A stretch of 7,846 nt of DNA from Treponema sp. UBA1233. Lineage in GTDB: Bacteria > Spirochaetota > Spirochaetia > Treponematales > Treponemataceae. This document shows, piece after piece, positions 1-6,629 of the stretch. The notes below the pieces were generated by a model. The model had not been told where the DNA came from and did not search any database. It saw only the letters and a list, made by a program, of their open reading frames with translations. The translations under genes were made by a program, and so were the position numbers. Numbering within the stretch: the stretch's first letter is position 1; each line of letters opens with the position of its first letter. The DNA is taken from NCBI GenBank assembly GCA_002309305.1, contig DBWR01000055.1, positions 1 through 7,846 of the forward strand, written 5' to 3'.

Positions 1-80
1 TTCCAGAAGCTGCGCATAGTCATGAGCTCAGTATTGTGAAAATCTTCCGCCTTTTCCGGACGAATAATTAAATTGGTCAT
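1..80 (-). CDS. GNAT family N-acetyltransferase, N-terminal fragment (runs off left edge)
   Basis: Only the first 26 codons and two bases lie in the window; the gene continues past base 1. The ATG at 80-78 is preceded by AAGGAG (95-90) with a 9-base spacer, and it starts 2 bases after the stop of the hydrolase gene at 83, so it is the next gene of the same transcript. The visible residues begin MTNLIIRPEKAEDF and end around MRSFWN. The opening beta strand (LIIRP) followed by an acidic helix start (EKAEDF) is the usual beginning of a GNAT acetyl-CoA-dependent acetyltransferase. The acetyl-CoA binding motif would lie outside the window, so the family call rests on the N-terminus and ribosome binding site alone. 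The substrate cannot be told. Confidence 0.72.
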   Translation of the reverse strand, partial: MTNLIIRPEKAEDFHNTELMTMRSFW

Positions 81-82
81 CT

Positions 83-991
83 TTATAAACTCCTTATCCA
101 CTCCATCCGCCACGACATACACTTTTTTACGATTGAACTTTTTGTCGCAGTTTCATAACCGTGGCAAGTACCTTTCATATCATGAACTTCAACTGGTACA
201 CCGTGGGACTTTACCTTTTCTCCAAACTCAATTCCTTCGTCGTGGAGGCAGTCGTATTCTGAAACTTCAATATATGTCGGAGGGAAAAATCCCAAATCTT
301 CAATTTCTGAAATTGATGCGTATTTTGTCTGATTTTTGTTCTGCCCTTTCAAATACATATCCCAGAAAAGTTTATTGCAATTTGAATCCCAGATTGGTGT
401 GTCGGTAAAACGCTTCATAGAATCTGTAATCATTCTTTTATCAAGAACAGGATATATAAGCATTGCGCCTTTTGGAAGAGGTTGATTTCTATCGTGCAGC
501 ATAAGAGTGACCGCAGCGGCAATATTTCCTCCTGCACTGTCTCCAGCAACAAAGATTTTTTCTTTGTCGATGTTCAGGGATTCAGCATTTTGCAATACCC
601 ACATATAAGTATTGTAACAATCTTCAATCGCAACAGGATAACGGTATTTGGGGAGTAATCTGTAATCGGGCATTACAACTTTGCATTTCAATTCCCGAGC
701 ATACCATTTTGCAATCTGATAATGAGCAGAAGATGCCCTCATCAAAAATCCACCACCATGGAAAAGCATAATGCAGGGAAGTTCACCTTTATACTGACGA
801 GGCTCGATTACCAGAGTTGAAATCTCCGCACCATCATAGCCTGGCGTAACATACTTTTTCACAGTAACAAAATTATCCGATTTACATTTAATAAAACCAT
901 ACGCAAAGTTTATCATTGGATACAAACGCCCCACCATTGAACCGCTGTAGATTGAGATGCTTTTTAATTCTTTATCTATTGGATATTTCAT
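83..991 (-). CDS. alpha/beta hydrolase, hormone-sensitive-lipase-like esterase
   Basis: A 302-residue cytoplasmic alpha/beta-hydrolase, predicted to hydrolyse short acyl or aryl esters. The hormone-sensitive lipase family (alpha/beta hydrolase fold 3, PF07859) hallmarks are all present. HGGGF at residues 78-82 supplies the oxyanion hole, GDSAGG at 150-155 carries nucleophile Ser152, and Asp247 (in SEYDCLHDE) and His277 (in CHGYE) complete the triad. The PDYRLLP segment near 108-114 is also typical. Length is normal for the family and no signal peptide is seen. The start is supported by AGGGGAAAGG just upstream of the ATG. The gene follows the GNAT gene at 1012 after 20 bases and precedes the next GNAT gene by 2 bases, so it lies inside the operon. 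The true substrate is unknown; the neighbouring acetyltransferases suggest acyl-group chemistry, but this is inference. Confidence 0.92.
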   Translation of the reverse strand: MKYPIDKELKSISIYSGSMVGRLYPMINFAYGFIKCKSDNFVTVKKYVTPGYDGAEISTLVIEPRQYKGELPCIMLFHGGGFLMRASSAHYQIAKWYARELKCKVVMPDYRLLPKYRYPVAIEDCYNTYMWVLQNAESLNIDKEKIFVAGDSAGGNIAAAVTLMLHDRNQPLPKGAMLIYPVLDKRMITDSMKRFTDTPIWDSNCNKLFWDMYLKGQNKNQTKYASISEIEDLGFFPPTYIEVSEYDCLHDEGIEFGEKVKSHGVPVEVHDMKGTCHGYETATKSSIVKKCMSWRMEWIRSL

Positions 992-1011
992 TACCTTTCC
1001 CCTACTTCAAT

Positions 1012-1566
1012 TCAAAATCCGTGCGGATGTTCATCCCTCAGTTTAATTCTAACAAAATATCCGTTCTGGTCCTTATGATGAATTACACCGCCGTTTTTAA
1101 TCATAACACGAAGACTTGCAGGATTGTCAATGTTACAGTGAAGATAAAGTTCGTTTTCAGGAACAATTTTACGTGCTTCTTCTATCAAAAGTTTAAGACC
1201 TTGTGTACAGTAACCAAGACCACGATATTCTTTTTTGATGAACTGACCAACGTGCCCGCTTCCATTTTCGAGTGAAGCATTCAGATGATGACGAAGCCTA
1301 AGTTCACCGACAATTATGTGATTTGTACGGTCATCGGGATTCCCTTCGTCGCTCCAGAGAAAATAAAAAGTTTCTGGGACATATCCTTCCGGCATGTTTT
1401 TCCCAAGGGCATGATCTAGCATCCGCGGTAAAGTGATTGCCTTAAAATCGTCAAAAGAAACATCGTGGTAATTATTAATAAATCCATTTTCATCCGCCGG
1501 CACTTCCGCAACAAATGCATGTTCTTTTTCTATGTCTTCAAAGTCTGCTGGTTTTAGATATAACAT
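1012..1566 (-). CDS. GNAT family N-acetyltransferase
   Basis: A 184-residue acetyl-CoA-dependent acetyltransferase. The motif-A loop is RGLGYCTQGL at residues 115-124, which binds the pyrophosphate of acetyl-CoA, preceded by the beta strand GHVGQFI (104-110). NIDNPASLRVMIKNGG (145-160) is the typical C-terminal helix, in which one residue pairs with the product. The long N-terminal half with HIIVGELRLRHHL resembles the COG3981-type predicted acetyltransferases. The start at 1566 is chosen because GGAGG (1576-1572) stands 5 bases before this ATG; an in-frame TTG at 1578 is part of that ribosome binding site and is unlikely to be used. The binding site overlaps the last codons of the upstream hydrolase, whose stop lies 2 bases before this ATG, so translation is probably coupled. 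The substrate is unknown. Confidence 0.9.
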   Translation of the reverse strand: MLYLKPADFEDIEKEHAFVAEVPADENGFINNYHDVSFDDFKAITLPRMLDHALGKNMPEGYVPETFYFLWSDEGNPDDRTNHIIVGELRLRHHLNASLENGSGHVGQFIKKEYRGLGYCTQGLKLLIEEARKIVPENELYLHCNIDNPASLRVMIKNGGVIHHKDQNGYFVRIKLRDEHPHGF

Positions 1567-1568
1567 TT

Positions 1569-2432
1569 TCACCTCCAAAAGTCTATCACGTCATCAATAA
1601 TCCGTAAATTTTCTTCGGTATATGGCTTGAAAATAATGCCCATATGTCCGTCAGTACCCTTGTCTATGAGCTTATTTTCAACATTATGGTTTGATAAAAC
1701 ATGATTAAAGTAATATGTCATAGCATTCAATTCATCTTTTGAATTAGTCAATAAAACAGTTTTAGGAAGTTTTGATAAATCAGAATTATCCTCAAAAATT
1801 AAATCCTTATATCTACTGTCCTTTTTATATCCTTTTGGGAAAACCATATTCCGCATTCCCCAGTAGGCGAGGCTTTTCTTGTAAAAATGCATTAATCCGC
1901 AGTCAATCAAAATTCCACTGTATTTAAAACTTCTTTCTGGAATGTTGAAATCCGCCCTCATTTTCGGACTAACACATAAAAGAGCTTCTGCAACTGCCAG
2001 GACTCCAGCAGAAGAATGACCGGCTATATATACTTTTTCAAGATTGCCATTATAATCAGATGCATTTTTCAAAATATATTCAAGAGCATCAGCAACATCA
2101 TTTATCTGCTCAAAAACATTATAAATTGGATATGCAAGCCTGTAGTTCATATTAAAAACTATAAATCCTTTTTGTGCCATATAGTTTCCGAATAATCTGT
2201 TGACTTCTTTATCGTGCGAGATAAATCCACCGCCATGTATGTCAATCAAGATGGGTTTGGATTGACCGTCATCTTTATAATAAACATCAAGCGTATGTTC
2301 ACGCGAATTATCTTGAATATAACTGACATTGAGTTTCTCTGTTATGCTGGAAGAGAGCCGGGAATAATCAAGCCTTTGCAAATCTTTTGTACAAGCTTTT
2401 TCTCCGCTTTTTTTCATAATTTTGTTTATCAT
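1569..2432 (-). CDS. alpha/beta hydrolase with variant nucleophile elbow
   Basis: A 287-residue alpha/beta-hydrolase, probably a cytoplasmic esterase. HGGGF at residues 66-70 gives the oxyanion hole. The nucleophile elbow reads AGHSSAG (137-143). Aligned with GDSAGG in the other hydrolase of this window, Ser140 is the nucleophile and the usual glycine two residues later is Ala142. Asp233 (NSKDEL) and His263 (DGHMG) fit the remaining triad positions. NMNYRLAYP (94-102) matches the NYRL element of the family. The ATG at 2432 has AAAGG 6 to 7 bases upstream. The gene follows the nucleotidyltransferase after 42 bases, and its final codons contain the GGAGG of the next GNAT gene. It is clearly diverged from the other hydrolase, so this is not a recent duplication. 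The substrate is unknown. Confidence 0.88.
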   Translation of the reverse strand: MINKIMKKSGEKACTKDLQRLDYSRLSSSITEKLNVSYIQDNSREHTLDVYYKDDGQSKPILIDIHGGGFISHDKEVNRLFGNYMAQKGFIVFNMNYRLAYPIYNVFEQINDVADALEYILKNASDYNGNLEKVYIAGHSSAGVLAVAEALLCVSPKMRADFNIPERSFKYSGILIDCGLMHFYKKSLAYWGMRNMVFPKGYKKDSRYKDLIFEDNSDLSKLPKTVLLTNSKDELNAMTYYFNHVLSNHNVENKLIDKGTDGHMGIIFKPYTEENLRIIDDVIDFWR

Positions 2433-2474
2433 TGCAAACCTTTTTCCAGAATTTTGAATCTCCTGTTTAAGTTC

Positions 2475-3134
2475 CTATTTTATTCTTTCCAATGTCTTTT
2501 GACACCAGGTAATAACTGTTTCATAAGTTTTGTCAAAATCATAATCATCAGGTAGCTCGGGTATACAAAGCATTTCGCGGTCTTGAGCCGATACCACAGC
2601 CTTCAAGTCATTCTTCTTTAAAATAAAATCTCCACTTTCAAGATAATGAAGATTTTGAATTACAAAGTACAACTGCTTGCAACTAGCACGAAGTTTGTCG
2701 CGGCTTTTCCCGTCATCAGAATGAATGTAGCGATGACATATTTCATGATAAAAGTTTCCTAGGCTGATTTTTACATAATTGATTTCATCCTGTCGTGTTG
2801 AAGGGGGAAGCAAACTTTCCAGATTGCCGTACAAATCTTTTGTCGTGTATTTAAGCTGCAAAGATTCCAAAGGATTCCAGTTTGCAAGATTTTCCTTACC
2901 GCAGATAAAGCCGCAGGATTTTTCATACCAGCCAATCTCTTTAAGAATTGTACGGTAAGTTTTCATGTCCTCAACCGAAAAATCATCCAGCACAATCATC
3001 ACATCTATGTCGCTGTTTTCTCTTGCTTCACCACGCAGGTAACTTCCCTGCAATCCTACATAAACAAGCCGCTCGCCATAAGATTCCTTGCAATGGGAAA
3101 TAAGATTATTCAAATATTCATCGATGTTAAACAT
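2475..3134 (-). CDS. nucleotidyltransferase domain protein (pol beta superfamily)
   Basis: A 219-residue protein with an N-terminal nucleotidyltransferase domain, expected to transfer a nucleoside monophosphate from an NTP to a hydroxyl group. Counting from the ATG at 3134, the signature Gly30-Ser31 (LQGSYLRGEAREN) is followed by DIDVMIVLDD, with Asp42 and Asp44 as metal ligands; Asp100 (TTKDLYG) is a candidate third carboxylate. The C-terminal half (about 110-219) is helical and charged, as in substrate-binding or HEPN-like halves of stand-alone nucleotidyltransferases, including aminoglycoside-modifying ones. I see no specific resemblance to a known resistance enzyme. The start at 3134 is preferred because of GGTGGG 4 bases upstream. 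The alternative ATG at 3146 overlaps the TfoX-like gene stop (TAATG), would add four residues and remains possible. Confidence 0.85.
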   Translation of the reverse strand: MFNIDEYLNNLISHCKESYGERLVYVGLQGSYLRGEARENSDIDVMIVLDDFSVEDMKTYRTILKEIGWYEKSCGFICGKENLANWNPLESLQLKYTTKDLYGNLESLLPPSTRQDEINYVKISLGNFYHEICHRYIHSDDGKSRDKLRASCKQLYFVIQNLHYLESGDFILKKNDLKAVVSAQDREMLCIPELPDDYDFDKTYETVITWCQKTLERIK

Positions 3135-3145
3135 ATTTCCCACCA

Positions 3146-3454
3146 TTATTTCTTTGGAGCAGGCAATTCATCGTACATCGCGAGAAGGAGCTTGTACAGG
3201 AACTCGCGGTTATCAACATCATCAACAAGGAGCATTTCTTTGGCACCTTCGTAGGGAAGTTCCTTTTGAGCATCGGGCATTAAATCTACGGCGGCTTTTA
3301 CAGGTTTTACAAGGAAACGGTCGTCATAAATGCCACCTACAATTTTACCCTTGTAATAGATTATATATTCTCGCATCATCGCTCGGTATTTTACATCTTG
3401 CAAATCCGAAAGCTGGTCCATTATAAAATCAAGATATTCCTTACTTGATGCCAT
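3146..3454 (-). CDS. TfoX/Sxy N-terminal domain protein
   Basis: A 102-residue protein that consists of a TfoX N-terminal domain only (PF04993). The family pattern is clear: YRAMMREY near residues 23-30, YYKGKIVGGIYDDRFLVKP at 33-51, and YEGAKEMLLVDDVDN at 68-82. In gammaproteobacterial Sxy/TfoX this domain is joined to a C-terminal domain and helps CRP activate competence genes. Stand-alone copies like this are common in Firmicutes and others, and their role is not established. The start at 3454 is set by AAAGGAG lying inside the last codons of the upstream GNAT gene, whose stop is one base away; an upstream in-frame ATG at 3496 has no comparable site. The stop overlaps or abuts the nucleotidyltransferase start. 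Involvement in competence here is not supported by anything else in the window. Confidence 0.9.
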   Translation of the reverse strand: MASSKEYLDFIMDQLSDLQDVKYRAMMREYIIYYKGKIVGGIYDDRFLVKPVKAAVDLMPDAQKELPYEGAKEMLLVDDVDNREFLYKLLLAMYDELPAPKK

Positions 3455-3455
3455 T

Positions 3456-3981
3456 TCACAACTCCTTTGACATAAATAGTAAAAGATCATCGTCATTTAC
3501 GCAAGGGTCATACGGATCCAATGGCTTCCCCTTATACCAGACACCGCTTCCATCAAAGTTATATCCTCGTTTTACATACATTCGTTGAGCCGGACCATAA
3601 CCTGAATGAACGCCAACAGCCAAATAGACCATTTTGGAAAACTTTGAGGCTTCATTTTCCGCCGCATCCATCAGTTTGCTTCCTATGCCCTTATTGTGAA
3701 CGTCAAAGAAAACAGTCAGGTCTTCTATATATGGGAACCCCTGATTTCCCCAAGGTCCCTCGGTAGGATTCAAAGCAAGGGTGCATTGTCCGGAAACTCT
3801 ACCCTCATATTCTGCAATGAAAACAAGTCTCTTTTTTTCTTCCTGATCCCTGTAGTAATTTTCGTATGTTTCAATTGAAGGATGCCAGCCGTAAGAAAGG
3901 TAAGTGTCAAAAAGTATCTTGGCATCTTCCAGGGACCATACTTCGTATTTTTATTATCCCATCATCATAATAAATTGTCAT
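3456..3981 (-). pseudogene. GNAT family N-acetyltransferase, broken by a one-base insertion
   Basis: From the ATG at 3981 the first 17 codons read MTIYYDDGIIKIRSMVP, then the frame ends at a TGA a few codons later. The next frame is open from this point to the stop at 3456 and continues EDAKILFDTYLSYGWHP. Dropping one of the two G residues at 3930/3929 joins the halves into a 174-residue protein with a normal GNAT layout. The second frame has an in-frame stop just upstream and no good start of its own. The joined protein contains EDLTVFFDVHNKGIGSKLMDAAE, in which HNKGIGSK is the acetyl-CoA loop, and YGPAQRMYVKRGY near the C-terminus. AAGG and AGG stand before the ATG, 11 bases after the preceding gene. 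It may be a true recent mutation or a sequencing error; no slippery run suggests programmed frameshifting. Confidence 0.82.
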
Positions 3982-3992
3982 TTTAGCCTGCC

Positions 3993-4694
3993 TTAAACGA
4001 TATACACCATATATCTCTGATTCAGTTCAAACCCAAACTTAAATGCAATATTTCTGGAAACCTCTGTCTGTGCATCCCAATGGACCAAAAGACCGCGCCC
4101 CTCACAATCTTTGAGCATTTCGCTTATGCATTGGTTTGCAAATCCTTTCCTGCGGTGATCTTCAAGAGTTGAAAAATCCAGTTCAACTTCATTTTCAAAA
4201 CTGATGAATGAAGAAGCCGAAGATACGATTTTACCCTCATGCCATATAACCGCACCTGCACCGTTTGTAATAAAATCTTCCGCGCTCTTATAATTATTTC
4301 CATGAGAAAAAGGCTTGGCATCAAATTCCTTTTCACCGAACTTTTGCAATTCATATCCGGTTGGAAGCTCATCTAAATCGGGAAAAACAAAATGATTAAC
4401 ACCCTTCATCTCATAACGTACATAAGTTTCTGCATCAGGACAATTCTGCCGGATAAAGTTTTCCCATTCTTCAGAAAGACAAACAAGATGTCGTCCGCAC
4501 TTGGGCATACAAAGTTGATTAAAAAGAGTCTCATTTGGTTTCCCGAAAAGATAAGTAAATAAAGCTTCTGCTATTGAGCCATCTTCGTAAACATGGTTCT
4601 TCCCAAAATGACCCTCCTCACAAGCACGGAGCAAAAGTGGTTTTGAAAGAATAAAATCAAAAGTTTCCTGTCTGTCCTGAACGCTAAAAATCAT
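3993..4694 (-). CDS. GNAT acetyltransferase, PF12746-like
   Basis: A 233-residue protein with an N-terminal helical region (about 1-110) and a C-terminal GNAT domain. The acetyl-CoA loop is HRRKGFA at residues 180-186, following the beta strand EVELDFSTLEDH. VHWDAQTEVSRNIAFKFGF (204-222) is the conserved end typical of the GNAT_acetyltran family (PF12746), where WDA and the following S...A..LGF pattern recur. CMPKCGRH (62-69) adds a Cys-x-x-x-Cys pair that I cannot interpret. Its ATG overlaps the stop of the secreted repeat protein gene as ATGA (4 bases), so translation is probably coupled and the pair is transcribed together. The substrate is unknown. An 82-residue reading frame inside it in another phase is a shadow. 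Confidence 0.9.
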   Translation of the reverse strand: MIFSVQDRQETFDFILSKPLLLRACEEGHFGKNHVYEDGSIAEALFTYLFGKPNETLFNQLCMPKCGRHLVCLSEEWENFIRQNCPDAETYVRYEMKGVNHFVFPDLDELPTGYELQKFGEKEFDAKPFSHGNNYKSAEDFITNGAGAVIWHEGKIVSSASSFISFENEVELDFSTLEDHRRKGFANQCISEMLKDCEGRGLLVHWDAQTEVSRNIAFKFGFELNQRYMVYIV

Positions 4695-6043
4695 TTTTTC
4701 TTCAGTTTATCAATTTTCTTTTTTAGGGATTTTGAAAGGTCTCCTTCTGAAATGATGATGTCTTGGAATACCCAACCTTGCAACTCGGGTTTGTAATAAA
4801 CTGCAACATAATCGTTTTGCTTAAAGGCAGGGAGCTTCCACAAATCAGAAAGAATTGAATTAGCGGCTATAAGCTCATTGTTGAACCTCACATAAAGGGG
4901 AAGTCCTTTTATCTTTATGCCCTTCTTCAACTGTAGTTTATGTCCGTCAGGATCTGTTCCCAACAGAGAAGAACCGGATTTAATGGTTATGGATTTGTTG
5001 ATTTTTGTTCCCCAGACATCTTTGTTTGGAAGAACGACAACCTGAGCCTTGTTTTTTACTGTCAGAGATCGGCATTCATTTTCAATAATCTTTGAAACAG
5101 ACTCTGTAAAAACCATGTCATAAGTGTCATATGATATTTCTTTAACTGCTTCCTTAGGATTAATGTCGTTGCCATTAACTATGACGTCTTCAAAGAACCA
5201 GCCTTTTAGTTCAGGTTTGTAAGCAATAGTATAATAGTCGTTTTCACTTAATGCAGGAAGAGACCATAAATCAGAAGTTATTGTGTCGGCGGCAACAAGG
5301 GTGTTGTTATTTCTGATATAAAGGGGAAGGCCTTCTATTTTTATGCCCTTTTTCAACACCAGTTTATGTCCGTCAGGTCCTGTACCAAGAAGGGAAGAAC
5401 CGGATTCAATAATTAAGGATTCGTTAACTTTTGTTCCAAAGACATCTTTTTTAGGAAGGATGACCACCTGAGAATTGTTTTTTACAATCAGTGAACGGCA
5501 TTCAGTTTCCAACACTTTTGAAACAGACTTTGTAAAAACCATGTCATAATTATCATACAAATTTTCATTAAAGGGATTCATAAAGCGGATTTCATTTATG
5601 GAAACCCAGCCCTTTAAACTTGAACTGTAGCAAAATTCTATGTTTCCAACCCATTCTATCAGCTCTTGATTTCCGCTCTTCCAGACTTCATCCAGAGTCA
5701 TTGGCAATTTTCTTGTAAACACAAGGTCATCTGAAACACGCACCTTGTAGTATAAATCTATGCCCTTTACACTGGTTCCCTGTTTAAACACAAGATAGCC
5801 TGCACCATCTCTTGCCGCGACAAGGGAAGATCCTTTGTCAACTACAATGTTTCCGTGAACAATAGCATCTGTCATTGTAAAAGTTGAACCATTTGTGACA
5901 CGCAGGGTTTTTCCTTTTGAAATTGTATTAAACTCAGTCTTTACTGTATAATTCTTATTATATGTGCCGCTTAATTCAGCTGCAAACAGGGGTGAGATAC
6001 CAACAAACAGAAAAAATAAAACAAGGATGAATTTGTTACGCAT
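4691..6043 (-). CDS. exported tandem-repeat protein, unrecognised family
   Basis: A 450-residue protein I do not recognise. Residues 1-22 form a signal peptide (basic MRNK, a hydrophobic core of Leu/Phe/Val, then SPLFA-AE) with no lipobox cysteine, so it should be exported to the periplasm or surface. The mature part has two clear repeats, residues 163-294 and 305-436, each running from YD.YDMVFT through SGSSLLGT.PDGHKL to KPEL.GW. A weaker copy lies at about 40-154 (GSSLVAARDGAGYLVFKQG, then LKGWVSI). Alternating short beta strands with glycine/asparagine turns suggest a beta-solenoid or beta-sandwich module; this is inference. The C-terminus is lysine-rich (KKKIDKLKKK). It is the first gene after a consensus promoter and has no ribosome binding site ahead of its ATG. 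It overlaps the next GNAT gene by ATGA. Function unknown; binding or adhesion is a guess. Confidence 0.9.
   Translation of the reverse strand: MRNKFILVLFFLFVGISPLFAAELSGTYNKNYTVKTEFNTISKGKTLRVTNGSTFTMTDAIVHGNIVVDKGSSLVAARDGAGYLVFKQGTSVKGIDLYYKVRVSDDLVFTRKLPMTLDEVWKSGNQELIEWVGNIEFCYSSSLKGWVSINEIRFMNPFNENLYDNYDMVFTKSVSKVLETECRSLIVKNNSQVVILPKKDVFGTKVNESLIIESGSSLLGTGPDGHKLVLKKGIKIEGLPLYIRNNNTLVAADTITSDLWSLPALSENDYYTIAYKPELKGWFFEDVIVNGNDINPKEAVKEISYDTYDMVFTESVSKIIENECRSLTVKNKAQVVVLPNKDVWGTKINKSITIKSGSSLLGTDPDGHKLQLKKGIKIKGLPLYVRFNNELIAANSILSDLWKLPAFKQNDYVAVYYKPELQGWVFQDIIISEGDLSKSLKKKIDKLKKK
4736..5557 (-). repeat. two tandem ~396-bp coding repeats in the secreted protein gene
   Basis: Copy 2 occupies about 5162-5557 and copy 3 about 4736-5131, separated by a 30-base linker. 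The encoded repeats align without gaps; I count 89 identical residues of 132. DNA similarity is also visible, for example in the stretches around 5040-5125 and 5460-5550. A diverged first copy at about 5582-5926 shares only the core and the KGW element. The pattern indicates intragenic duplication, with copies 2 and 3 duplicated later than the split from copy 1. Confidence 0.88.
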
Positions 6044-6140
6044 AATAAAATTATACTACCCTAAATGGAAACTGTCAATTTTTCCCAGGGCAAATGATTT
6101 TATCAACACAGCTTGACTGTAAATCCTTGGGGATTCGGTT
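6044..6140. other. largest non-coding gap (97 bp)
   Basis: This is the only gap over 45 bases in the window. Besides the promoter at 6050-6078 it holds a small dyad TGAT-TTT-ATCA at 6095-6105, upstream of the -35, and a 5-bp stem with 4-base loop at 6122-6135 (AATCC/GGATT) just after the stop of the 6141 gene. The stem is short and has no following U run, so it is not a convincing terminator. No attC-like site, tRNA or riboswitch is recognised. Confidence 0.5.
6050..6078 (-). promoter_or_regulatory. consensus sigma-70 promoter for the secreted protein and downstream genes
   Basis: On the minus strand, TTGACA (6078-6073) and TATAAT (6055-6050) are separated by exactly 17 bases (6072-6056), a perfect match to the vegetative consensus. 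Only six bases (TTTATT) lie between the -10 element and the ATG at 6043, so transcription should begin at or next to the start codon and give a leaderless mRNA. Because the following genes are tightly packed, this promoter probably drives transcription leftwards to the window edge. Confidence 0.85.
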
Positions 6141-6596
6141 TTACACTAAACTCTTTGAAAATGATATGTGTCCTTCGAGTTCAACAAAGCCGTTCTTTTT
6201 ATAGAATTGATATGCAGGAACATCTCGACCGGTCTGTAGGAAGATGCTCACCAAACCTATACCCTTGATGTACTTTTCAACTTCCGCCATAAATCTTGTG
6301 CCAATGCCTTCGTGCTGTCGATTTCGGCTTACACAAAACTCATCAATTACATATTCTGTTCCACGCCACCAGTGTTTGATGCTCCCCATCGAAAGTCCCA
6401 CCAACTCATCACCATCAAAAAAGCCGAGGGTAAGGGAAGACGGCTGTCCCGTCAAATCAAGAATATAATTTTTCAGCTGATTTTCATCGTTCCAGTCATC
6501 GTTCCATGGCTCATTAGTAAAAACATCTGCAAAGAAAGCCTTTATCATTTCAAAGCTTGAAGCATCGAGTTTTTTAAGGATTAAGTTGGCACTCAT
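6141..6596 (-). CDS. GNAT family N-acetyltransferase
   Basis: A 151-residue acetyltransferase made of a single GNAT domain. The acetyl-CoA loop is RQHEGIGTRF at residues 93-102, preceded by the strand YVIDEFCVS (82-90). YQFYKKNGF (129-137) is the usual C-terminal helix-turn. The N-terminal part FTNEPWNDDWNDENQL is acidic and could face a basic substrate, but this is inference. The start at 6596 is preferred, with GGGG about 9 bases upstream; an in-frame ATG at 6611 is embedded in that purine run and would add five residues. The gene follows the neighbouring GNAT gene after 33 bases and is the last before the 97-base gap with the promoter. The two adjacent GNAT proteins share little beyond family motifs. 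Substrate unknown. Confidence 0.9.
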   Translation of the reverse strand: MSANLILKKLDASSFEMIKAFFADVFTNEPWNDDWNDENQLKNYILDLTGQPSSLTLGFFDGDELVGLSMGSIKHWWRGTEYVIDEFCVSRNRQHEGIGTRFMAEVEKYIKGIGLVSIFLQTGRDVPAYQFYKKNGFVELEGHISFSKSLV

Positions 6597-6629
6597 ATTT
6601 TGTTTCCCCATCTGTACAAATTGATTTAC

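Noticed and set aside
73..408. Plus-strand open frames such as 73-408, 916-1275, 2214-2555, 3088-3426 and 6600-6836
   Set aside because: All lie opposite well-supported minus-strand genes, have low-complexity or unnatural composition and show no ribosome binding sites or domain patterns.
2475..3146. Known aminoglycoside nucleotidyltransferase (ant or aad) resistance gene
   Set aside because: The catalytic GS...DxD pattern is shared by the whole superfamily and I see no specific similarity to ANT(6), ANT(4') or ANT(3'') elsewhere in the protein.
4736..5557. CRISPR array or mobile-element repeat
   Set aside because: The repeated DNA is long, coding and diverged, and is explained by duplicated protein modules in one open frame.
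6122..6135. Rho-independent terminator after the 6141 gene
   Set aside because: The stem is only five base pairs, AT-rich at one end, and not followed by a run of U on the minus-strand transcript.
6141..6596. AAC(6')-type aminoglycoside acetyltransferase
   Set aside because: Length and acidic N-terminus are suggestive, but no diagnostic AAC(6') sequence is recognised, so only a general GNAT call is made.
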